Shown piece by piece: positions 1 to 8,717 of a stretch of DNA of 64,000 nt. The notes below the pieces were generated by a model. The model made no database searches and was not told the DNA's origin. It saw only the letters and a program-made list of their open reading frames with translations. Made by a program: the position numbers and the translations under genes. Source of the DNA: Candidatus Aminicenantota bacterium (GTDB lineage Bacteria > Acidobacteriota > Aminicenantia > Aminicenantales > Saccharicenantaceae). The stretch spans positions 1 through 64,000 of the forward strand of contig JAPKZD010000013.1 of the NCBI GenBank assembly GCA_026393975.1, written 5' to 3'. Within the stretch, counting starts at the first letter, position 1; each line of letters starts with the position of its first letter.

Positions 1-129
1 CAACTAGAAGAGTGGGATAAGATCTATAACCATATCCGGCCCCATCAGTCGCTTGATTATCTGACGCCGGCCGAATACTATCAGGGCTGGCTGAATACTC
101 ATCCGCAGCCCAGCGTGTCACTAATGTAG
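1..129 (+). mobile_element. IS transposase, C-terminal fragment (integrase core)
   Basis: The window opens inside a reading frame that ends at TAG 127-129. The visible 42 residues contain YNHIRPHQSLDYLTPAEYY, the conserved tail of rve/DDE integrase-core transposases (IS3, IS481 and related families). Only the 3' end is present, so the family, the catalytic triad and the intactness of the element cannot be judged. The IS end should lie within the next few dozen bases, but the other terminal repeat is outside the window. Confidence 0.85.
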
Positions 130-146
130 TGGACGAGACCAGGTTC

Positions 147-176
147 TTGACAGGGGCGGCCTTCCGGCGCTATAGT
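147..176 (+). promoter_or_regulatory. Promoter for efpL
   Basis: TTGACA (147-152), 18-bp spacer, TATAGT (171-176). It lies between the transposase stop codon and the EF-P-like gene at 233 and is the best promoter-like match in that gap. It may sit at or just beyond the IS end. Confidence 0.6.
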
Positions 177-232
177 CCTCATCCCGTCTCGAGAGGGGCG
201 ATTACGATGGGCGAGGAGATCGAGGCGTTCCC

Positions 233-799
233 ATGTTCAGGGCATCCGATTTAAAGAAGGGCGACGTCGTCAAGATCGAGGGCGACCCGCATATCGTCGA
301 GACGATCAAGGTCCAGTCGCCCTCGGCCCGCGGGGCGGTGACGCTGTACAAGATCCGTTTCCGCAACCTGAAGTCGAAGCGTAAAATCGACCAGGCCCTG
401 CGCGGCGACGACGTCCTGGCCGAGGCCGATTTCGAGCGGCGGCCGGTGCAGGTCCTGTACGGCGACGCTTCGAGCATCGCCTTCATGGACCTGCAGGACT
501 ACAGCCAATTCACGCTGACGAAGGACGAGATCGAGGAGGAGTGGCCGTATCTCACCGAGGGCCTCGAAGGGCTGATATCGATCTGCTCCGAAGGCCGCGT
601 CCTCGGCCTGGAGATACCGACCTTCATCAATCTCGCGATCGTCGAAACCCAGCCGTCCGTGAAGGGCGGGTCGGTCACGGCGCGGACGAAGCCGGCCACC
701 CTGTCGACCGGGCTGGTCGTGCAGGTCCCCGAGTACATGTCGACCGGGGAAGTCATCCGTGTCGACACCCGCACGGGTGAATACGTGTCCAAGGCCTGA
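233..799 (+). CDS. efpL: Elongation factor P-like protein EfpL (YeiP)
   Basis: 188 residues, the usual length for the family. EF-P relatives bind between the ribosomal P and E sites and relieve stalling at proline stretches and other difficult motifs. The N-terminal KOW-like domain (about 1-62) has the YeiP/EfpL signature QSPSARGAVTLYK, with Arg33 at the loop tip where canonical EF-P carries a modified lysine. The C-terminal OB domains include the conserved RTKPATLSTGLVVQVPEY stretch. A GAGG element 7 bases upstream supports the ATG. It has its own promoter after the IS fragment. No EF-P modification enzyme gene is nearby, consistent with the unmodified Arg type. Confidence 0.93.
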   Translation: MFRASDLKKGDVVKIEGDPHIVETIKVQSPSARGAVTLYKIRFRNLKSKRKIDQALRGDDVLAEADFERRPVQVLYGDASSIAFMDLQDYSQFTLTKDEIEEEWPYLTEGLEGLISICSEGRVLGLEIPTFINLAIVETQPSVKGGSVTARTKPATLSTGLVVQVPEYMSTGEVIRVDTRTGEYVSKA

Positions 800-849
800 G
801 CGGAGATTCGTCCCGTTGGTTGTTTTGCCGGCCATCGCCGCACGATATC

Positions 850-1767
850 ATGAAAAACAGCGGCTATAATTATCCCGATCGTATTCTCAAGTCGGACGAA
901 GGTCCCTCAGTCGTGGCCTTCTATGCACGTCATTACACCCACTCGACCGAGGAAACATGGCGGCAGCGGATCCGAGCGGGGCAGGTCTCGCTCAATGGGC
1001 GGCCGGCATCGCCGGACGAAATATTGACCCGAGGCGACCGCCTCATCTACCATCGCCTTCCCTGGGAGGAACCTGAAGCTCCGAGGGATTTCGGGACCCT
1101 ATTCGAAGATGACGATGTCTTGGTGCTGGCGAAACCCTCCGGACTGTCCGTCCTTCCCGGGGGCTTTTTTTTGGAAAACACCCTGCTTTATCTGGTGCGG
1201 CAACGCTATGGCGCCGGGTGTTCGCCGCTTCACCGACTCGGACGCGGCACGTCCGGGGCTATTCTTTTCACCCGCAACGCCCGGGCCGCGCGGTTGTTGA
1301 CGATCGCCATGAAGGAACGGCGGATCCTCAAGGTGTATCTGGCCTTGGCCTCCGGAACCACAATGCCGGACACATTCACGGTTGACGCGCCCATCGGGCC
1401 TGTTCCGTATCGGCGCCCGGCGACCGTCCACGCGTACCGCCCCGACGGCCGGCCGTCGATAAGCCATGTCCGGGTGGTCCGTCGACTCCCCGACGAGAAC
1501 GCGACGATCCTCGAAGTGACCATCCCCACGGGACGTCCCCATCAGATCCGGATCCATCTCAGCTATGCCGGATTCCCTCTCGTGGGTGACCCGCTTTATC
1601 AATCGGGGGGAATTCCCCGTGCCGACGGCGAAGATGATGAATACGCCGCGCTTCCCGGCGAAATAGGGTATCTCCTGCATTCCTGGAAGATCCGGTTTCC
1701 CCATCCGGCGAGAGACGAAGACGTGGAAGTCGTTTGTCCTCCGCCTCTCGTTCTTAGTCCCGGATAG
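850..1767 (+). CDS. RluA-family pseudouridine synthase-like protein (atypical active site)
   Basis: 305 residues from ATG 850; an in-frame TTG at 820 is an alternative start. An S4-like RNA-binding segment (about 30-65) precedes an RluA/RluD catalytic fold: VLAKPSGLSVLPGG (about 89-102), the active-site loop (128-136), and the conserved GRPHQIRIHLSYAGFPLVGDPLY block near 225-248. Family members isomerise uridine to pseudouridine in rRNA or tRNA. The active-site loop reads HRLGRGTSG, so the residue aligned with the catalytic aspartate of HRLDxxTSG is Gly131. It either belongs to a divergent subfamily or lacks the standard activity. It ends directly against the convergent oxidoreductase stop codon. 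Confidence 0.85.
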   Translation: MKNSGYNYPDRILKSDEGPSVVAFYARHYTHSTEETWRQRIRAGQVSLNGRPASPDEILTRGDRLIYHRLPWEEPEAPRDFGTLFEDDDVLVLAKPSGLSVLPGGFFLENTLLYLVRQRYGAGCSPLHRLGRGTSGAILFTRNARAARLLTIAMKERRILKVYLALASGTTMPDTFTVDAPIGPVPYRRPATVHAYRPDGRPSISHVRVVRRLPDENATILEVTIPTGRPHQIRIHLSYAGFPLVGDPLYQSGGIPRADGEDDEYAALPGEIGYLLHSWKIRFPHPARDEDVEVVCPPPLVLSPG

Positions 1768-3420
1768 TCATTCCTTAATTCTCTTCCAATCCGCCATTAC
1801 CCGGCTGAAGCAGATGAGGCCGCTGGGGATGCAGGCGCCGTACCCCCCGCCCGGGAACGTCCAGGCGCCCGAGAGGTAAAGGTTCTTGATGGGCGACGTC
1901 AGAGGGAAGCGTCTGTTCCCGGAGTTGTCGACGGTCTGGTCCCAGCCGTAGATCGCACCCCGGGGGTTACTTGTGAAGCGGAGGTTCGTCAGCGGGGTCG
2001 CGACTTCGACGACCTCGATGGCCTTGCGGAGCCCCGGCAGGAGCGTTCTTTCCACCTTGTCGATGAGGACGTCGGCCAGGCGCATCTTTTCCTTCGTGTA
2101 GGCGTCCTTGTTGCCGTAGAAATAATCGGTCTCGAACTTCTTCCAGTAATCGAAGCCCTGGGCGGCGAAGATGTTGAGCGTGTTCTTGCCCTTCGGCGAA
2201 CAGTCGGGGTAGAGGTTGTCGTAGACGGTCAGGCTGAAACCCGGATCGGCCGGCAGGCCTCCGGCCATGACGGCCTTGTATTCGGCCTCGATGTCATAGC
2301 CCGTGTTATAGAAGATCTCGGATTCCTTGAGCCCGACCTTGCGGACGAGGTCCGTCTTGAGGCCCAGCCAGACCAGGAAGGTCGAATAGCTGACGGAGAG
2401 CTTGTCCATGCGCGCGAGATAGTCCTTGAGAAAATCCTTCTCATCCATCATCCGGGAGAACGTGTCCCCGGCGTTGGCGTTGGAGATGACGGCCCGGCCG
2501 CGGTATTCCGCGCCGTCCGCGGTCTTGATACCGTAGGCCGCGTGGTCCCGGGTGAGGATCTTTTCGACACGCGTGTTGAGCTTGATCTCGCCGCCGTTTT
2601 TCTTGATCAGGCCGGCGAAGGCATCGCTGATCTTCTGCGACGTGCCGACGGGATAGTAGCCGCCGCCCTCGAGATAGCCCATGAGGGGCATGGCGTAGTA
2701 GTAGGGCGAGAGCTTGGACGGCGGCAGCCCGAAGTAGCCCCAGAGCCCCGAAATGACGGCCTTGAGCTTCGGGTTCTTGAGGCGGTCGTCGACCATGGCC
2801 CCCCAGGTCCGGCTGAAGTTCTTGAAGAGATGCGGGAACTTGGCGGGGAACGTGGACATGTCGACCTGGCCGCCCGCGCGCGAAAGATTGCCGACGTCGT
2901 CGGAAAGACCCTTCATGTCTGCAAAAATCCCGTCGATACCCTCTGCTTCGTCCGGGAAGTTTGCCTTCAGAGTCTTGACGTAGCCGGGAACGTCCCGGTG
3001 TGGGGCCCGGATGTCGTAGTCCGGGTATATCGCTCGGTAAAGGGTCTTGTGGGGGACGAAAGTGACGTCCTGGATCTCGGGGAAGCCTTCGATCAGGTTG
3101 GCGACGCCGTTACGGATGCCGACCGTCGTCGAGTGGAGGGAGACGTCGAAGGTAAAGCCGCCCGGCCTCGTGAAGGCGGAAGCGTAGCCGCCGGGGACGC
3201 TGTGCTGTTCGAGGACAAGGACTTTGTACCCCTGGCGGGCGAAGGCCGCGGCCGCGCTGAGGCCGCCCAGGCCGGCGCCGATGACGACGGCGTCGTAGGT
3301 CCCCGGCGGCGTCTTCTCCTGCCCGCCGCGGGGAAAGGCGTTCCAATCCCAGGTAAGGAGCGGCAATCCGGCGAGGAGCGATTTGAGGAAATCCCGTCTA
3401 TCCCACGCGCTATCCGGCAT
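1768..3420 (-). CDS. Tat-exported FAD-dependent oxidoreductase (phytoene desaturase/carotenoid isomerase-like)
   Basis: 550 residues. The N-terminus DRRDFLKSLLAGLPLL is a twin-arginine export signal. A Rossmann FAD-binding motif (VVIGAGLGGLSAAAAFARQG, about 46-65) is followed by LEQHSVPGGYAS, typical of the CrtI/CrtISO/retinol-saturase group. The C-terminal FAD-contact region reads NLYLSGAWTFPGGGYGACIPSG. The family desaturates or isomerises polyenes or related lipids. No carotenoid biosynthesis genes are nearby, so the substrate is unknown. A Tat signal on this family suggests periplasmic action on a lipid. Confidence 0.85.
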   Translation of the reverse strand: MPDSAWDRRDFLKSLLAGLPLLTWDWNAFPRGGQEKTPPGTYDAVVIGAGLGGLSAAAAFARQGYKVLVLEQHSVPGGYASAFTRPGGFTFDVSLHSTTVGIRNGVANLIEGFPEIQDVTFVPHKTLYRAIYPDYDIRAPHRDVPGYVKTLKANFPDEAEGIDGIFADMKGLSDDVGNLSRAGGQVDMSTFPAKFPHLFKNFSRTWGAMVDDRLKNPKLKAVISGLWGYFGLPPSKLSPYYYAMPLMGYLEGGGYYPVGTSQKISDAFAGLIKKNGGEIKLNTRVEKILTRDHAAYGIKTADGAEYRGRAVISNANAGDTFSRMMDEKDFLKDYLARMDKLSVSYSTFLVWLGLKTDLVRKVGLKESEIFYNTGYDIEAEYKAVMAGGLPADPGFSLTVYDNLYPDCSPKGKNTLNIFAAQGFDYWKKFETDYFYGNKDAYTKEKMRLADVLIDKVERTLLPGLRKAIEVVEVATPLTNLRFTSNPRGAIYGWDQTVDNSGNRRFPLTSPIKNLYLSGAWTFPGGGYGACIPSGLICFSRVMADWKRIKE

Positions 3421-3550
3421 CTTGGTACCTCCCTGATATCTCTGGATTGAGCTTGCCCAAGTTTACGCCCCGGGCAAGGGTGAGTCAATCCGGCGTCGGT
3501 TTCTGATCTCCCGGATGGGATGGGCCGGGCCATCCCATGGTAAGAGCCGG

Positions 3551-3579
3551 TTGACATCGTGGGGGAGCGGAAATAGGAT
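3551..3579 (+). promoter_or_regulatory. Promoter for the phosphoesterase/propeller gene
   Basis: TTGACA (3551-3556), 17-bp spacer, TAGGAT (3574-3579), in the 188-bp divergent gap. The expected start lies about 20 bases before ATG 3609. Confidence 0.5.
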
Positions 3580-3608
3580 TTGGACGAGCGCGGGGACGAA
3601 ACGGACAT

Positions 3609-5531
3609 ATGAGAGATGGAATGGCGAGAATGAGATCCCTGAGGGCGGCCGCCGTTTTCCTTTCCGCGGTCCTCGTCCTCCTCGCGGCGGCGACACCCTC
3701 CTGCGACCGAGGACCCCTCCGATTCGCCTGGCTGAGCGACACCCATGTCGGCTCGGACCGCGGCGCGGACGACCTTCGGGCCGCGGTCGCCGACATCAAC
3801 ACGGCCAAGGGCCTGAGCTTCGTCTTGGTGACGGGCGACGTCACCGAAATAGGGTCGTTCGAAGAACTCCGCCAGGCCAAGTCCATCCTCGACGGCCTGC
3901 GCCTTCCGTATCACATCATCCCCGGCAACCACGATACAAAGTGGTCGGAGTCGGGCGCGACGGATTTTCCGCGGCTCTGGGGAAGCGACCGCTTCGTTTT
4001 TGCGAGCGGCGGATTCCGTTTCATCGGCCTCGCCCAGGGCCCCGTCATGAGGATGGGCGACGGCCATTGGGCGCCTCAGGACGTCCGCTGGCTGGACAAG
4101 CTCCTCGCGGAGAAAGGCGCCAAGGACAGGCCGACCGTCTTCGTCACCCACTACCCGATCGACGAGAGCATCGCCAACTGGTACGTCGTCCTCGACATGC
4201 TCAAAATCGTCCCCACGGCCGCCGTCCTGGTTGGGCATGGCCACAGCAACCGGGCCATGGATTTCGAAGGCGTCCCCGGCGTCATGAGCCGTTCGATCCT
4301 GGGCACGAAAGACGTCGCATCCGGGTACACAATCGTCGAGATCGGCGCGAAAGCCATGACGTTCTCCGAAAGGACCGGGAGCAAGACGCTCCTGCCGTGG
4401 CATACGATCGAGCTGAAGAAGAGCCGTGTTCCCATGGCGGCGGAAGGGCGGGAAACCGGCGGGGGGGAAGGGAAAGCCGGGTCGCCACCGCGGCCCGACT
4501 TCAGTGTGAACGGCCTCGACCCGAATGTCCGTAGTCGCTGGCAGTATGATGCGGGCTGGACGATCGCTTCCTCCGCCGCCGTTTACGGAGAAACGGTGAT
4601 CGTCGGTGATGCCTCCGGCGCCGTCCGCGCGCTTCGGGTCGCGGACGGGAGCGTCGCCTGGGAGTTCCATTCGGGAGGGCCGGTTTACTCGACCCCGGAC
4701 GTCGGCGCAGGCCGGGTCGTGTTCGGGTCGACGGACGGCGCGGTCTATGCCCTGGACGCCGCGACCGGTGGGCTCGCCTGGAAAGTCGGGACGTCCAGGC
4801 CCGTCGTCGCCTGCCCCCGCATCGCCGATGGCGTGGTCTTCATCGGCTCGAGCGACCACGTCTTCCGCGCCATCGATCTGGCCACGGGCCATTCCGTCTG
4901 GAGTCATGCTGGGATCGAAGGCTTCGTCGAGACGCGGCCTCTCGTCGCAGACGGCAAGGTCGTCTTCGGCGCGTGGGCCGGCCGCCTCTACGCCCTCGAC
5001 GAGAAGACCGGGCAGCTCGCCTGGACGTGGCAGGGCGACCGGTCGAGCCCGCTCTATTCTCCGGCCGCCTGCTGGCCCGTCGCGGCCAACGGACGCGTCT
5101 TCACCGTCGCCCCGGACCGGCGGATAACGGCCCTCGAGCTGGCCACGGGGCGCGAGGTTTGGCGCACCGACCGCTGGGCCGTCCGCGAATCCCTCGGCCT
5201 TTCTGAAGACGGAAAACGCGTTTACGTCCGGACGACCCAGGACATCATCGCGGCCGTTTCGACGGTCGCTGGCAGCCCAGAATCCGCCTGGGAGACGAAC
5301 GTTGGGTTCGGCTACGACATCAACTCGGCCATGCTCGTCGAAAAAGACGGCGTCGTTTTCTATGGGACGAAAAACGGCCTTCTTCTGGCCCTCGACGCCG
5401 CGACGGGTGCCGTTAAATGGAAGCACAGGGTCGGCGTCGCGCTCCTTGACACGGTGACGCCCCTCAGCGGCCGGGAAGTGGTCGTCACCGATTTCGACGG
5501 CCGCGTCTCGCTCGTCGTCTCGGATCGATAA
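3609..5531 (+). CDS. Secreted metallophosphoesterase fused to a PQQ-type beta-propeller
   Basis: 640 residues. A hydrophobic export signal (about 8-28) ends near a Cys (TPSC), which is a weak lipobox. Residues about 38-265 are a calcineurin-like phosphoesterase with all metal-binding blocks: SDTHVG, TGDVTE, PGNHDT, THYP and GHGHSN. Residues about 300-640 are a series of propeller blades with the recurring YALDAATGxxxW pattern of PQQ_2/BamB-like repeats. PQQ binding cannot be inferred from the repeats alone. Alternative in-frame ATGs lie at 3624 and 3630. The phosphoester substrate is unknown. Confidence 0.85.
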   Translation: MRDGMARMRSLRAAAVFLSAVLVLLAAATPSCDRGPLRFAWLSDTHVGSDRGADDLRAAVADINTAKGLSFVLVTGDVTEIGSFEELRQAKSILDGLRLPYHIIPGNHDTKWSESGATDFPRLWGSDRFVFASGGFRFIGLAQGPVMRMGDGHWAPQDVRWLDKLLAEKGAKDRPTVFVTHYPIDESIANWYVVLDMLKIVPTAAVLVGHGHSNRAMDFEGVPGVMSRSILGTKDVASGYTIVEIGAKAMTFSERTGSKTLLPWHTIELKKSRVPMAAEGRETGGGEGKAGSPPRPDFSVNGLDPNVRSRWQYDAGWTIASSAAVYGETVIVGDASGAVRALRVADGSVAWEFHSGGPVYSTPDVGAGRVVFGSTDGAVYALDAATGGLAWKVGTSRPVVACPRIADGVVFIGSSDHVFRAIDLATGHSVWSHAGIEGFVETRPLVADGKVVFGAWAGRLYALDEKTGQLAWTWQGDRSSPLYSPAACWPVAANGRVFTVAPDRRITALELATGREVWRTDRWAVRESLGLSEDGKRVYVRTTQDIIAAVSTVAGSPESAWETNVGFGYDINSAMLVEKDGVVFYGTKNGLLLALDAATGAVKWKHRVGVALLDTVTPLSGREVVVTDFDGRVSLVVSDR

Positions 5532-5554
5532 AAGATCGGCCGACTAAACAATGT

Positions 5555-5560
5555 TATAAT
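5555..5560 (+). promoter_or_regulatory. -10 element (TATAAT) for the AsmA-family gene
   Basis: A perfect TATAAT 14 bp before ATG 5575, with no convincing -35 or Shine-Dalgarno. The leader would be only about 8 bases. Confidence 0.4.
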
Positions 5561-5574
5561 CGTCGTGCGGCATA

Positions 5575-8500
5575 ATGAAGAAAGCGCTGAAGACGACTCT
5601 CAAGATAACGGGCATCGTCCTCGGCCTCGCCGCCCTCCTTGTTGTCGCCGCGGCGCTCCTTTTTATCTTCGACAAGGCCCTCGTCAGGAACCTCCTCCGA
5701 AGCCGGCTCGCGAAAACGACGGGCATGACGGTCCGCATCGGCAAGCTCGACTATTCGCTCTTTCCCTTCCGCCTCACGGTCGACGCGCTCGACTTCGGCC
5801 AGGAGAACGCCTTCCAGAAGATGAGCGTCTCTCTGGCCCATCTCGAGGCCGCGGGGGATTTCCAGAAGCTCGTCCGCGGCAAGAAACCGGCGCTCGAAAC
5901 GATCGAAGCCGACGGCCTCGTCTTCCGCCTGGAGCAAAAGGCCGTTTCCGAAGAGCCGTTGGACATCGAGGCGATCCTCCTCCAAGCTTCGGACACCCTG
6001 GCCTGGGCCAAGCGGATCTCGGTCGTGAATGCCCGCTTGTCCATCTCCATGGATTCCCGGGAGACGAGCCTGGGGAACTTCGATATCTCCCTGACGACGG
6101 CAGACGCTATCGGCGAACTCGCCTATTCCATCGGCCGCTGCGATATCGCCGTCAAGGACAAGGGGGGGGCCTTCCGCCTGGAGAGTGGCCTGCGCTCGTC
6201 GGGCACGCTCCGCCTGGCTTCGCCCTTCGGCCTCGACGCTGCGTTCGATTTCGGCCCGACGCGGCTCGCGACTGCCGGGGTTGAGCAGTCGATCGCCGGC
6301 GTCACGATCGAGACGACGTGCAAGCTCGATATGGACGCGAAAGAGCTCGCCGTCCCCCGGCTGAGAATCGCCGTTCCCGGCCTCTTCGACCTCGACGGGA
6401 CGGCCGCGGGGAGATTCGGCCACAGCGTTTTCCTCGAGGGCGAGGCTAAAGTCCGGCTCGACAAGCTCGAGAACTTGGCCGCCCTCCTCGGGCCCCATCT
6501 GCCCGCGGAGTTCCAAAGCGCCAAGCTCCGGGGCCGGGTCGAGGTTTCGGGGAAGTACGGGATCTACCGCACTAGCCAAGAGACTAACGACAGCCTCGCC
6601 GGCTCCCTCGCGCTCGAAGGCGTCGAATTCGAACACGTCGTCGGCGGACTTCCTCTTCATGTCCGGGCCTCGGGCCGGCTCGACGCGTCCGGCTCGACGC
6701 GAGATCCCCGGCTCTCGGCCGATATCCGCGCGTCATTGGGAAAAATCGCCCTGGACAAGCTCGCCGTAGGGAGTTCAGAGGTTCACTTCGTCGTGGCCGT
6801 CACAAAGGATGCCGCGGACATTTCCCGGCTCGACGCCGCGTTCAAGAGCCTCGATTTCGACGTCGCCGCGGGGAAGAAGATCTCATTCGGCAAGGTCACG
6901 CTCGCGGGAAAGGCGCGCCTGGACTTCGGCCGAAAAAGCGTGGTCCTGAATTCGCTCGAAGTCCGGTTCCCCGATATCGCGCCGCTCTTCGTGACGGGGC
7001 GATACGGGTTGGGGAAAGCGGGCGCGGCTCAGCTCAAGCTCGAAAGCCGCGGCCTGGACATTCCCGCCCTTCGCGGTCTTGCCGCGCCGTTCATCCCCGA
7101 GATCTTTGCCGGCTGGGACCTCGACGGCACGGCCGACCTCTCGATCGAGGCCCGCCGCCCGGCCGCATCGGGGCAAAGCTGGGGATTCTCGGGAACCGTT
7201 TCCCTCGCCCAGGCCCGGTTCAACGACCCTTCGTTCACGATCGCCGGCGAAGGGCTCAATCCCGTACTGAAGGTCGAAGGCGCCTATGGCGCTTCGAAGG
7301 GGATCTCTTTTACCGGCGCCCTCGACATCGAACAGGGCGAATCGTTGTGGAAGGCGGTCTATGTCTCCTGGAACAAGCACCCTCTCAAAGTGACTGTCGC
7401 CGGCCGGTTCGACCCTAGCTCGGGCGGTGTCGAAGGCCTCGCGGCGCGTTTCTTCTTTCCGACGATCGGGGAAGTCAGCGTCGCCGGCTCGGTCATGACA
7501 AGGCCCGCTCTCGTGTTCGACCTTCGTTCCGAGGCGCGCCTGAGCCTCGGGCCGCTCTATTCGCTTTACACCCAGGCCGGTGTCGCCCAGGAGAATCGGA
7601 TAAGCCTCGAGGGAACGCTCGGGGCGGACGTCCGCATCCGCGCGGAAGGCAATGCGCTCTCTGTCGAGGGCAAAATGACGCTCGCCGACACGGCCCTCGG
7701 ACTCCCCTCGTCGAAAACTCTGCTTCTCGGCGTCGCCGCCGAGATTCCCGTCCACTACGAGACACCAGGCGCCGGGCCGGGCTCCCCGGAGAGCCCGCTC
7801 CCCGACGAGGGGTTTCTCCGGATCGGCGAGCTCCAGAGCCCTTTCCTGACCTTGAAGCCCGTGGCCGTCTCCCTCCGGGTCGGAACGAACGCCTTCGCCA
7901 TCGAGCCGCTCGCCTTGGAGCTTTTCGGTGGCCGGCTCGAGCTCGGCCGGACGACCTTCCGCGTCGACGCGCCAAGCGGCGCCCTCCGGGGTATCGGCTC
8001 CCTGGCCCTCCGTGAAATCGACATCGCTCGCTTCCCCATCGATTCTCCCCAGTTCAAGCTGACCGGCAGGATCCGGGCCGAGTTCCCTCGCCTCGACATC
8101 AGCTCCCGGGAAATCGCGATCTCCGGGAGGGGCGAGGCCGATGTTTTCGGCGGCAAAGTCATCCTCCGCGACCTTGCCGTGAGTCAGCCGTTCGCCGCGA
8201 ACCGCTCCATTTCGCTCAACATCGACCTCCTCGACCTCGATCTAAAGAAGCTGACCGACGAGGTCCCGTTCGGGGAAGTGACCGGCATCGTCAGCGGCGA
8301 AGTCCGCAACCTCGTGATATCCTACGGCCAGCCGGAACGGTTCGAATTCCGTCTCGAGTCCGTGCCGCGCAAGGGGGTGGCGCAGACGTTCAGCCTCAAG
8401 GCCGTGGACAATCTGACGGTGCTCAGCTCTGGCCAGCAGGCGTCCGCCGGGACGGGCGGCTTCTGGATGAGCTTCATCAGGGGGTTCCGTTATCAAAAGC

Positions 8501-8691
8501 TGGGCCTCGTCAGCACGCTCCGGAACGACACCTTCACCCTGAACGGCACGATCCATGAAGGCGGCATCGAATACCTGGTGAAGAAGCCGTCGCTTTTTGG
8601 TATAAGTGTCATTAATAGAGAGCCCGACAAGGTGATCAGCTTCAAGGAAATGACGAACCGGCTCAAACGGGTCGGCCGATCCCAAAAATAA
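5575..8691 (+). CDS. AsmA/YdbH-like inner-membrane-anchored envelope protein
   Basis: 1038 residues. One N-terminal membrane helix (about 10-33) is followed by a long, repetitive beta-rich periplasmic region. Residues 45-70 (SRLAKTTGMTVRIGKLDYSL) match the AsmA/DUF748 entry domain. The rest has many alternating hydrophobic strands such as VTLAGKARLDF and the ISISG/LDGTADLS type, as in the bridge proteins AsmA, TamB and YdbH. These form grooves that move phospholipid between inner and outer membrane. The YdbL-like lipoprotein gene follows by 26 bp, as in the ydbH-ynbE-ydbL locus of Escherichia coli, which favours a YdbH-like role. The YdbH label rests on context and general sequence character. 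Confidence 0.75.
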   Translation: MKKALKTTLKITGIVLGLAALLVVAAALLFIFDKALVRNLLRSRLAKTTGMTVRIGKLDYSLFPFRLTVDALDFGQENAFQKMSVSLAHLEAAGDFQKLVRGKKPALETIEADGLVFRLEQKAVSEEPLDIEAILLQASDTLAWAKRISVVNARLSISMDSRETSLGNFDISLTTADAIGELAYSIGRCDIAVKDKGGAFRLESGLRSSGTLRLASPFGLDAAFDFGPTRLATAGVEQSIAGVTIETTCKLDMDAKELAVPRLRIAVPGLFDLDGTAAGRFGHSVFLEGEAKVRLDKLENLAALLGPHLPAEFQSAKLRGRVEVSGKYGIYRTSQETNDSLAGSLALEGVEFEHVVGGLPLHVRASGRLDASGSTRDPRLSADIRASLGKIALDKLAVGSSEVHFVVAVTKDAADISRLDAAFKSLDFDVAAGKKISFGKVTLAGKARLDFGRKSVVLNSLEVRFPDIAPLFVTGRYGLGKAGAAQLKLESRGLDIPALRGLAAPFIPEIFAGWDLDGTADLSIEARRPAASGQSWGFSGTVSLAQARFNDPSFTIAGEGLNPVLKVEGAYGASKGISFTGALDIEQGESLWKAVYVSWNKHPLKVTVAGRFDPSSGGVEGLAARFFFPTIGEVSVAGSVMTRPALVFDLRSEARLSLGPLYSLYTQAGVAQENRISLEGTLGADVRIRAEGNALSVEGKMTLADTALGLPSSKTLLLGVAAEIPVHYETPGAGPGSPESPLPDEGFLRIGELQSPFLTLKPVAVSLRVGTNAFAIEPLALELFGGRLELGRTTFRVDAPSGALRGIGSLALREIDIARFPIDSPQFKLTGRIRAEFPRLDISSREIAISGRGEADVFGGKVILRDLAVSQPFAANRSISLNIDLLDLDLKKLTDEVPFGEVTGIVSGEVRNLVISYGQPERFEFRLESVPRKGVAQTFSLKAVDNLTVLSSGQQASAGTGGFWMSFIRGFRYQKLGLVSTLRNDTFTLNGTIHEGGIEYLVKKPSLFGISVINREPDKVISFKEMTNRLKRVGRSQK

Positions 8692-8717
8692 TTCCGCAAG
8701 GTAAGGAGGACTGCGAC

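Noticed and set aside
3093-5426. Long open frame on the minus strand opposite the phosphoesterase and oxidoreductase genes
   Set aside because: Arg/Pro/Gly-rich product with no domain, an effect of high GC. The plus-strand and other minus-strand genes have clear families.
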